Below are positions 55,056 through 64,000 of a stretch of DNA of 64,000 nt, one piece after another; position 1 is the stretch's first letter, and every line of letters starts with the position of its first letter. Both the position numbers and the translations under genes were made by a program. The notes below the pieces were generated by a model, which was not told where the DNA came from, made no database searches, and was given only the letters and a program-made list of their open reading frames with translations. The stretch spans positions 496,001 to 560,000 of the forward strand of contig JAKZZE010000003.1 of NCBI GenBank assembly GCA_024220505.1. The letters are read 5' to 3'. The DNA is from Rhizopus arrhizus (lineage: Eukaryota; Mucoromycota; Mucoromycetes; Mucorales; Rhizopodaceae).

Positions 55056-56246
55056 TTATGCAAGACCTGCTTGCTTTATGATTGCAGCCAGTCTTTTATA
55101 ATCTGCTAATAATTCAGTTACTTCACCTATTTTAAGTTCATCTACTGATTTCATTTCCAAGAATTTTGTTATAGGACCATTCTCTTGTGTTTTATTACTG
55201 CTACTATTACGCTGCCATAATTTATTAATACCATCAAAGACTGCTCTATATGAACTGTCCACTACATCATTCATTAATTTCAATCCATTATTATTATGAT
55301 TATTAGGTTTTGTGATTGATGATTCTTTCAAATCTTCAACATGACTATTTGTATGTTATTATATATACATGATATATTTCTGTATCGTTTACCTGATTAC
55401 TTTATCAGCAGATAATCCTAATCCAACTAAGTTTGCAGTCTCCAAAAAGGACACAGCAGCCATCTGAAAAGTAAATGATTAATATATTCAATAAAGTAGT
55501 ATAACACATACTGTATTAGTTAAGCAATAACTTGATTGACCAGTGAGTTGATCAGGCCTCTGAAATCTTGAAATATATTTAAGATTGGATAGTAAACGAG
55601 TAGGATTTGTCTTTACGATCGTATAAATCAATATGGGCAACAAGACATCCGTACTTTGCTCTCCTATTGTGTCTGTAATGATCTGATGTATTTTAACTAA
55701 CGTATGCAGTTTCTCTTTTGGCCCCTTTTCTTTATCCAATACTTGTAGCTCATGACTTGCTAAACTGACAATGGTCTCCATGTCTTTCTGATCAATAGTA
55801 ACACCCAAGTGGGATATATTTAAATCTAATAAATTAAATGCTGCTATACGTGATTCAAGTGCTTCTCCTTGTATTGCTTCATCTCCTTGTGGGTCTGTAA
55901 AAAAGTAGCCATAGAGTTCTTGACAAACATAAGATTCTATTTTGTCTAGACGGTCTTTATCGTCACTATAGTCTTGCTGTAGTTTATGCATAAATTCTAA
56001 AAATAGTTGACTCATTGTGTCTATGGTGCGTGGTATATTCTTTTTAAAATGTTTAATGAATTCGTCTGCTTTATCATTTAAAGAGTCTTTTAGTTTATTG
56101 CTTAACCAATCAGTAATCTCTTTTCTTGATATTGGCTTTTGTATTATTGTAGCATTCATTTGTTTATCTTCTTTTAATGGTAGTTGAATATGGCTTGCTA
56201 ATATATTATATTTTGGATAATTGATGGTAGTAGATGAAGTATCCAT
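55056..56246 (-). CDS. VPS9-domain protein, Rab5-type GTPase exchange factor
   Basis: VPS9 domains exchange GDP for GTP on Rab5-type GTPases in endocytosis and vacuolar transport. Three exons: 55,512-56,246, 55,393-55,463 and 55,056-55,344; phases agree and the product is 364 residues. The N-terminal half is helical (residues 45-110). The VPS9 core includes TDVLLPILIYTIVKTNPTRL, SNLKYISRF, LTGQSSYCLTN and, after the first intron, MAAVSFLETA. These match the family's catalytic helix, with the conserved aspartate in TDVLLP. The tail is Lys/Asn-rich and ends IIKQAGLA. It lacks the ubiquitin-binding CUE end seen in yeast Vps9. Its start lies 85 bp downstream of the next gene's stop. Confidence 0.9.
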
Positions 56247-56331
56247 GTTAAACAGTGACCTACTGAATAATAATCATATAAATTAGTTTTTCTTTTTTTC
56301 TCACTCCCTTTTATTAAGATAATATATAGCA

Positions 56332-56793
56332 TTACTTATTATTATTGGATGATAAACTATTGTTAATATCGAATGGTTCTATCATATCTGTAACAATCAA
56401 TTGGTCTCTATATCTGAATATCAGCTAATGGCTGTTCGCATAAGAATCATAAAATTACCCTTCAATAATGCCATGTATTCCACTTGGAGATACAACATGG
56501 TTTTCTTCTATTGCTATCATAATATGATCCATAATAAACTCTTGGTCAATAATAGCAGAAGGGTGAGAAGGTATAGAGACTGGTAATAGCACGATAGCCT
56601 TATCATGAGTTAATAAGAATTGAATAACATCTTCTAAATCTTCTTGTTGATTTTGTATGTTTGATAATACCAACATTCCCCATGAATTTGTTGGTATTGG
56701 TATAGAAGTATCATTATTACTAGTTATGCGTTGTAAAAAGTTTAAAGTACTATTCTCTTCATTTCCCTTTTTAAAAGAATCAAAACGAAACAT
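56332..56793 (-). CDS. Unrecognised 138-residue protein
   Basis: Two exons: 56,459-56,793 and 56,332-56,413. The join uses a 45-bp intron with GTAATT and a CAG acceptor and reads GIIEG-YRDQLIVTDMIEP. The protein starts MFRFDSFKKGNEENSTLN and contains a hydrophobic strand-like segment (AIVLLPVSIPSHPSAII). The start codon is only 30 bp after the kelch gene's stop on the same strand, which is unusually tight. No family recognised. It could be a separate gene transcribed from within the kelch 3' region. Confidence 0.55.
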
Positions 56794-56823
56794 TTTTATT
56801 ACAAACGAGAAAAAGAGAAAAAG

Positions 56824-58271
56824 TTAAGGAGTTTTAATTGAGAAATTATTAATTTGAGATAAATAAGCAAAAGAACTTAATTCGAGTACATGCACATCAT
56901 TCAACAAATCTGCTCCATCATATCCACCAAACAATATCAACCTACCATCATAATATACGGTTGTATGATACCCCCTTGGTGATGGCTTTGTACCACATAC
57001 TTTTTTTGTTTCCCATGTCATATGTACCAAGTCGAGCAAGTGTAGATCTTGACGGTACTGATTCCCATCATGTCCACCCATCACAAACAAGAATGAACCA
57101 ATACAAGTTGATGTATGAGCTAATCGATTCAGTGTGTTATCCACTGTATACCATTTCTTTAGAGATAGATCCAATACAAATATATCACCAAAGCATTCTT
57201 TTCCATCACTTCCACCCAATATCACCCATTTATCTTGAACGAGTGTCCCTGTATGATATCCTCGATCGTTCGGGCTTTTTCCTGTAGTCAAGACTTCTTT
57301 CCATTCTAATGTTTCCAAGTTTAGCTGATAAACGTCATTTAAAGCCCTTGTTCCATCGCCTCCTCCAAATAAATAGAGTGTATTGTTCCAAAATGTCGCT
57401 GTTTGTGCTCTTCTTTCAGAAGGTGTATTGTATGTCTTGAGATAGGCCCAGGTCATGCTATGCGTACTTAATTTATAGACATGATTATAATAAGTTTCTT
57501 CATCCCCTCCAAACATCAAGTAAATATCTCCTCTTTGTTCATCTACAACAAAGCTGTGTGCTCGACAAGGTGGTAAGACTGAACCATATACTTTAGGTAT
57601 GCTCCAACAAAAGGTATCTTTTTCTCGTATATCAGTTACATTCTTATTCTATAATAAGTAGCTTACCTAAATCAAGAATATAGAGTGTATTAGAGCATGC
57701 TGTTTTAGTCGTGCCACCATAAACATACATTTTGCCCTGATATACCGCACTAGTATGAGCTCTTAATTTCGGTGGTTCTAATCCCGATACATGAGGACGA
57801 AACCAATACATGGCTGCAGTAGGCGCAGTATCCTTTTTATCTTCTTCACTCATTGTCAGCTTGAATTCTTCATCTTGTGTTCCGTTGATAGATGGTACGT
57901 TCTTTTCTATCACAAACAAAAGGATTCGTTAGTTATAGTCGAGTTGAAGCACCTTACTTACTTTATAACTCAAAGAAGAACGAATCGTATTTGGATTAAT
58001 TGTTTCATATATTGTCGATCGTATAAAGTAGCTACCTTGTGTCAAAGTAGGTGTAGTCAGTGTAGTTTGTTGAATTGCAGAATGTGAGCTTTTATTTCTA
58101 TAACAATCTATTCTATTAAATTGTATATGCATCTATATTGCTAGTCTACCTTGATAAAGGCCCATTGCTATTTGATAAAGATCTTTTCATTCTAGAAATG
58201 ATCTTCTTTCCAAATATCTCTAATCCTGCTGTGTTGCTATGATTTGATATCTCTTTTTGATGAAAGGACAT
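56824..58271 (-). CDS. Kelch-repeat protein, likely beta-propeller
   Basis: Kelch repeats form beta-propellers that bind other proteins. Four exons: 58,150-58,271, 57,958-58,097, 57,667-57,906 and 56,824-57,623; all phases agree and the product is 433 residues. After a Ser/Thr-rich N-terminus (MSFHQKEISNHSNTAG), about six kelch blades follow: LRAHTSAVYQGKMYVYGGTT, CRAHSFVV...YLMFGG, RRAQTATFWNNTLYLFGGGD, RGYHTGTLVQDKWVILGGSD, RLAHTSTCIGSFLFVMGGHD and RGYHTTVYYDGRLILFGGYD. The GG doublets and conserved W/Y positions are intact. The third intron, 43 bp, is the shortest here. It resembles fungal Tea1/Ral2-type and leucine-zipper kelch proteins, but no additional domain is seen. Confidence 0.88.
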
Positions 58272-60045
58272 TATAAGTAAAAGAAAGAGAAAAGGAAAAA
58301 TGATGCGGGTGTTTATTCTTTTGTCTGAAGTAAAGAATACGGAATTTTGAGTTTATTTTTCATTTAACTTTATACTCCGATTATCTTCCTGTTTTATTTT
58401 TTTTCTTTATCCATGAAAATTTTAAAGTTTATTAAAGCCTATCAAAGAATATGATGATTAAGAGTAGTGTAAATGTACGAAGCAGTGATTTTCCACAAAT
58501 ATATAAAAATATTACTATAGAGAATTGTAAGCAGATAGTTTCAATAATTTTTTCTGGATTTGATTGATAAAAATTCATTTTGATTGTCTACTGTGTAGCT
58601 ACTTTACACTCCGAAGATGTAAGGATGATTTCAGACAATAATATGTTAATTCTAGACAAATTAACTTTATTTTAGATGCATTCTCCATTACTTTCAGACA
58701 ATAATAAAGTTTTTTCAGACATATCAAATGTTGGAGTGTATCCGTTATGCAACAAATCATAGTTTAATATTGCATATATTTGCCAGTAAAACCAAGACCT
58801 CTGAAGAAAACCTATTTTTGTATCTGGCAATCTCAACTGTTTAGAATCAATTGGCCACAACACACGTCACTCTATGAGAAGGCAAACACAGCAGTTGCCT
58901 CACGTCAGTAATAAAGCAGAACTAGTGAACATCACAACTACTATAACAGAAGATACATGACAAGACCAATTGCAAGTTCAGCGAGCCTAAAACAATAATA
59001 ATGAACGACGTAGCTAAAAGCATTGAAGATGATAGTATTCCTCAAGTCGTACGCCTTCGACAAGTACAGATAAAACCTTTACGCACCAGGTAGAGATATC
59101 TAAAAGCTTATTTTTTTTATGCGTATTTCAAAGTACTAAATGAGATAGGGAAATCTTCAGGACCATAATGAGCTTGTTCCTTTTTAGATTTGATAAATCA
59201 ACAGCAACATGTAGTCTTAAGTAGAGCAAGGTAGTCCTTCAAAATTTCAAACACGATCTCAATGATCTCATTGATATATTTAACTTTCACACTTTTTTCC
59301 TCTAAGAAAATTTGCTCTATCAAACTATGCCGTCTAATAAAACAATCAATTATCTAAAAGAAAAGGGTAGAAAGAAGCGTATCCAGATTGAAAGGATAAA
59401 TTTACAAAATAATACATTTTCATTATAGTGCATATTACTTAATATATCATAATACTAGTGACTGAAAATTGCATAGATTGTAGTGAAACAGGACAGGCAA
59501 ATAAAGGCGGCTATTTAGGCCAATATTATTTAAAAAAATGATAATTATAAAGTCTAGAATCACATTTTGCTGCATTGCAAACCCATTTAATCAAAATATT
59601 AACGGATAATAGATGTGTCGCAGAATAAACGAAATGAAAGAGAAATGCTAAAGATGGCTATAAAACCAAAAATTAAAAACTTAAATGAAAACGCCAATGT
59701 TTGGACAATCAAAAATCTAGAAGTGATATCTTATCAGCTTCAAGCTATGCGACTTGCGGTCAACCAGGACATGCTAACGCAATTTCAAAGAAGTGTCAGA
59801 ACTACAGATCAACACTTAATGATTTTTAAAAATCAGTTTGGTGGTCACTTCGAGCGCTTTATTTGCAAAGTATAAAGTCTATTATAAGGCCAACATATCA
59901 AGATAGCTTTTCTGATAAAGTCATAAAACTTAGTGAATTTACTAGAAATGTTATCTTTCGTGCTCAGATCATTGTAAATAATTATGTAGTTCAAAATCAA
60001 GCCTCAAATGCTTATTAACTTTCTTGCAATTCTTCTTTCTGTCTG

Positions 60046-60083
<38 letters not shown>

Positions 60084-60841
60084 GTCATGTCTCCTAAAAC
60101 GCGTGTCATGATTAAAATTAGCCTCTTGATTCCTTTTACAAGCAAACTTTCTTGGATATAAGTACATTTCACCCCTAGTAGACTTTGAGATGAAGGTGCT
60201 TCCCCAATTCTCTTTTGATGAATAGACTTTTGTTGCCTGTACTGTATGATCATTATGGCAAATTTACTGGAAATTTATATTTAGTGATGCTACTTTCTCG
60301 CCAGACGAAACTGCAGCTAGGCAACGTTCCTCTTAAGAAAAACCGACTTGGAAAACAGAAGTCGCCTGACTTCACGTAACAACACGTAAATAAGATAATA
60401 TCTTTTTTGTACTTTATCATATTTTTATTTCAATGTAAATGGTGAGTGGTCTACCGATAATTGAATAAAAACTTTCCAAAAAAAATTCATAAAAAGTAAT
60501 AAATGTAACTCAGTTATACGCATATTTAAGATAAAGATTAGCTTAAAAATCTATAAATCATTCTTCTTTTATTTCCAAAAATCATTAGGAAAGTTTATAT
60601 CAATGCTTTTAAGCTTTTCATGTACGTCACTTACACAGTTTATTTCTTTCTACTGTGCTCCTGTTTTTACATATTTGATGGTATTTTGTATCAGTAGACA
60701 ACTATATAACAATAATATTCTATACATATTAAATTGTGATTAAATTAGTATCTGTTCTTTTTTGGTCTGCTCTAATATGACATGGAGACCAAGAAGAGCG
60801 CTCATAGGAGTGTTCTATGTTTGTCTTTATTTTCATTCCCA
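58272..60841. other. Intergenic with weak frames and an A run
   Basis: No supported gene. A frame at 59,009 (MNDVAKSIEDDS) ends at a GTAGAG donor-like site and a second at 59,615-59,875 (RNEREMLKMAIKPK) has an ATG at 59,645; they do not join in an evident way and may be remnants. An A run of 35 is at 60,046-60,080. The region is AT-rich, without RNA or mobile elements recognised. Confidence 0.45.
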
Positions 60842-62806
60842 ATATATTCTTCTTCCTTCATTCTATTGGTAATATTATGCTTTGAACGATTGCAAATTGT
60901 GTAAACAAGCTTGTGTAACTTTATCCAATAGAGGGTTTATTTAAGGCCATTTATATGAATACATATATGAAAAAGAGTAAGAACGCATTTTATTTGAAAA
61001 ATAAACTAGTCTGTCTGCCATTTGGTTTTTCATCGGATTAATCAAGGCAAGCACATTTTATTTACACCAGTACTTATAGGAACATGTTGACATCTAGTTC
61101 CATCAGGACAGCCGTTTTCGTCATTATCACACGAGCTCTCGACTTGAAGGGTACATTTTCCATTTCGACATTGAGAAGTACCTTCGCAAGGTATCCCACT
61201 AGAGCAATCTTCATTAGCAAAGGCATTATAAACGCAGCTATAAGTGCTTGAAAACTGTCTCTTGTGACAATATCCACTACCACCACAACAAGAACGTTTA
61301 CCGGGTTCACAAGATTCACCATGAAATGAACATTTGGGATCAGGAATACAGTTACCACCAGGTGTACACACCTCGCCTGGTTTACATTTATCGTTACCAT
61401 TCAGGTTCCTATTACAGGATCCCGGGAGCTTTGGTCCATGCTGGCCATTACATCCGCAAGATGTTATACGACAAAAGGGTTTACCAATATTAGCAGCAGT
61501 ACAGAAATCAGCGAATTGTGAACATTGGGCATCTGCACGACAGGCAACCTTTTTACAAACACCATTAACACGTACTTGGAATCTATCGGCACATGGTTCG
61601 ACTGCAAATACAGATGAGATGGCTAACACGGCGAAAAAGATTTGTAACTTCATGATGAACGAGATACAAAAAGAAAGAGAAAGAGAAAAATGGAAGAAAT
61701 ACGATGCTTTTTTTTTGAATAAGAATTATACATACTCTTTATATACGTGTATATGTACTACTACTAGTACTATTAGCTCATAAAAATCTACATATAATCC
61801 GTTACGCAAAATGATGTTATTTTGCTGATCTTGCTTGCGAATCATCAGAATTTTTTATCTTTACTAGGAAACCCCCTTCCTTCTCCTTCTCCTCCTTCTC
61901 CTCCTCTTTTGCTTTTTGTTTCTCCGCCTTAAATAAGACTTAAATGACCATGTTATTGCTGATCCTTGCCTATGTATATTATATGTACGTAATAATCGAC
62001 ATTTGCATACAGAATCAATGTTGTTATTACTATTTATTACTATTGAATTCACTCGTGACAAAAAGGAAAAGAAAAGAAAAGAAAAGGAAAGCTTATGAAG
62101 CATATTATAGTTCTGCCTATTCTCTTGATATGAGATTAAAGATATAAAAAAAAAAGCTTTAAAACGAAAATAAAGAAATAAAAAGGGTTTAGTATGAGAG
62201 ATGGGATGGTTACGTCTATGCACTAAAAAGATGTGATCTACAAGAAGGGAGAAGGGCCGTTTAATTGAAAGATGATCGAATGATATAAACAACGATTAAT
62301 GAGACAAGGTATAGTTATGTTTAAGTGAGAGAAAGCCTTATGCAGAGCATGACCGATATTAAATCTATTTACAGATTGCGAGGAATATATGCAATGTAAA
62401 ATATGTCTGATACAACAGCAAAAGAAGCAGCAACACATTCGATTGATACGACAACGAACAATACAGTTCTGGTTGGACTTTACCTTTGAGAATCATAGGT
62501 GTTCCTAAAAAAGAAAAGAAAAAACTTTCTTTTTTCTTTATTTTGTCTTGTTTCGTTGCATACGTTACCCCCGAGAGGTTTGCAACAAAGAGGCTTTGCA
62601 TCAAAATCATCTGTTTTTCTTTCCTTATGGACAGTAAAAACGCATTTACATAGCTTCTGTATATGGTTTCAGTGTACTCATAAATAAGAACGTGTAATGC
62701 TTTTGCTTTGTTTAGCTTTGCTTTTTCTCTTTTTCTTGAGCTTTCATTAAAAATTCATGGTTTCAATGAACAAAGAAAGGATCAATAATAACGAAATTTG
62801 AAATTG
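60842..62806 (-). repeat. Inverted duplication, right arm (1,965 bp)
   Basis: Reverse complement of 51,129-53,093, gap-free over its whole length. The inner edge (60,842 to about 61,040) has nine base differences from the left arm, for example in the stretch TTTATTTAAGGCCATTTATA, and the outer portion none that was seen. Beyond 62,806 the two flanks share nothing. Confidence 0.97.
61042..61653 (-). CDS. Secreted 26-cysteine protein, right copy
   Basis: Exact inverted copy of the gene at 52,282-52,893: the 203-residue translations are the same and even non-coding frames of the arms agree. Start MKLQIFFAVLAISS, likely cleavage before VEPC, and the cystine-knot-like module CSFHGESC...CCGGSGYC. 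The upstream TATA box and CT-rich leader are duplicated too, so both copies should be expressed alike if the arm holds the whole promoter. A functional distinction between copies cannot be seen. Confidence 0.88.
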   Translation of the reverse strand: MKLQIFFAVLAISSVFAVEPCADRFQVRVNGVCKKVACRADAQCSQFADFCTAANIGKPFCRITSCGCNGQHGPKLPGSCNRNLNGNDKCKPGEVCTPGGNCIPDPKCSFHGESCEPGKRSCCGGSGYCHKRQFSSTYSCVYNAFANEDCSSGIPCEGTSQCRNGKCTLQVESSCDNDENGCPDGTRCQHVPISTGVNKMCLP

Positions 62807-64000
62807 GATATGTATTATATTAAACATGGATATAAAAAGCCTAAGAAAAGGCTCTTGGCAAGTAACTAAAAGCGATGAAAGGGCATTAATGAATGATCGT
62901 TATTGTATACGTGTGCAGCAAACCAATTTCTGTGAATTAAAGAATTTGAAATGACTGCTGTATGCAATAGTACTTTTGATACGCCCATTTCTCTATAAGC
63001 TTCAGATAAAAACAAAACATACTGCATTGATTAATTGATTTTCTTTGCCACAAGGAGACAGGACCAAAGGTATAGTTAAACTAAAAGTTACAAACAACCT
63101 TAACTATTTCAAGTGAAGGCGTTCTGGGTAGTAAGTATATGATAAAACTATTGCTTACAGCTTTTATATATTACTCCTGATGTCCATTCAATGAATGTAG
63201 CAATGCAAATAGCAGTAATTTCATCTTTTCTTTGAAAGAGATGACCACGGACATATAGATGAAGTTAAAGCTTTTGTTATTCGTCTTTGGCTAGCTGGAA
63301 TGGCATAGCACATTTGAAAGTGTATAGTTCCGTATTGCCTGTGCAGTAAATGACAATGCTAAATCGGGTTATACTGGCACCAAACAATAATGAAACTGAA
63401 TTTTAATCATCTAACATCTTGCAACATCATATATCCAAGAAACAAGTTCTAGAAATTGCATTGTGGTGTGATTTTATTTAAAGCTATAAATCAAAGCAAA
63501 ATTTACACTCTTTGCTTTTTACTAGATATTTTTTACGTTAATTAACTTGAAATTCTTTTTATTACGATTTACAGTGAGTTGTGAAAAGAAAAAGTATATG
63601 CTTAAATTAATCCATAATATAAATTTAAATATCTTTATATATAGCAGCACCAATTAATCAGCACTGTTGCAACAGCAGCCAAATAAAAACTTTGATACAA
63701 GTAGTGTTTTTTTATATCAAAGCTAAGTCCACAGAATGAGGCTAGATGCTGTATTGAGTGTTAAAAGTTCTTTAATTTATTTTATCAAAATATCATTGTC
63801 ATAAGTGTGGTATGGTTTTTGCTGAGGGAGCGAGAGAATAGTGATTCTTGTGTTTTTGTATAGACTATGCTACCTGTAGTAATTGTGTTAGCAATAGACA
63901 TAGATTTGAAAACTTTGATTGTGAGAATTAAGCTTTCTTTTTCTTTGCTGGAACCATATGTTGAACGATTTCAAGTCTTGCAACATGCTGTAATGCTTGA
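62807..64000. other. Intergenic, nothing recognised
   Basis: AT-rich DNA without a supported exon, RNA gene or repeat. A gene may begin beyond the window edge. Confidence 0.45.

Noticed and set aside
57649..57666. 18-bp intron in the kelch gene (GTAAG...TATAG)
   Set aside because: A 43-bp intron with the same donor and the next acceptor keeps the frame and gives a normal minimum length.
58672..58863. 63-residue minus-strand frame
   Set aside because: No conserved feature; composition like the surrounding AT-rich DNA.
1..64000. CRISPR arrays, bacterial operons or ribosomal RNA
   Set aside because: No regularly spaced short repeats or conserved rRNA segments seen; genes are eukaryotic with introns.

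Overview
The window reads as nuclear DNA of a filamentous fungus, most likely Mucoromycota (Mucorales, Rhizopus-like). The support is AT-rich DNA, short 45-60 bp GT-AG introns, many Tc1-type transposons, a DIRS-type tyrosine-recombinase retroelement and fungal genes such as MAK16 and RXT3. The species cannot be fixed from the sequence alone.

Positions 1 to about 36,000 are a transposon island. It starts with the 3' end of a Ty3/gypsy element (integrase plus LTR) and a run of four related LTR/leader units. Next comes a broken L1-like non-LTR retrotransposon (5.5-10.6 kb) cut by a composite LTR insertion, Tc1-B and a solo LTR. Tc1-A (10,623-18,246) follows and contains elements nested five deep: Tc1-A > LTR-a > Tc1-H > Tc1-G > Tc1-F, plus LTR-b in another part of Tc1-A. 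A DIRS-like element (about 18.25-30.8 kb) is interrupted by a solo LTR, a Merlin-type element with a nearly complete spliced transposase gene, an LTR composite carrying Tc1-C and Tc1-D, and Tc1-E. After it lie the second copy of a 1,630-bp dead Tc1, a solo LTR that preserves an empty insertion site, and more LTR debris to about 35.5 kb. Target-site duplications and reading frames that rejoin on removal of the inserts let the insertion order be read directly. In five of the Tc1 families each ~210-bp terminal arm carries an inverted pair of the terminal motif.

Positions 36,000 to 64,000 are genic. MAK16 (minus) and RXT3 (plus) diverge from a 489-bp intergenic region. RXT3 meets a tropomyosin-like gene tail to tail with 4 bp between stop codons. 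A decayed gene of unknown family (42.7-43.4 kb), a HAL4-type protein kinase and a small secreted cysteine-rich peptide follow. A 1,965-bp inverted duplication (51,129-53,093 and 60,842-62,806) carries two identical copies of a 203-residue, 26-cysteine secreted protein. Between its arms lies a compact set of genes: a 90-residue unknown, a SAAL1-like protein, a VPS9-domain protein, a 138-residue unknown and a kelch-repeat protein.

The genes do not form a pathway. MAK16 acts in 60S ribosome assembly, RXT3 in the Rpd3L histone deacetylase complex, tropomyosin on actin cables, VPS9 on endosomal Rab GTPases and the HAL4-type kinase in ion and nutrient transporter control. Exon positions were worked out by eye from frame continuity and GT-AG signals.
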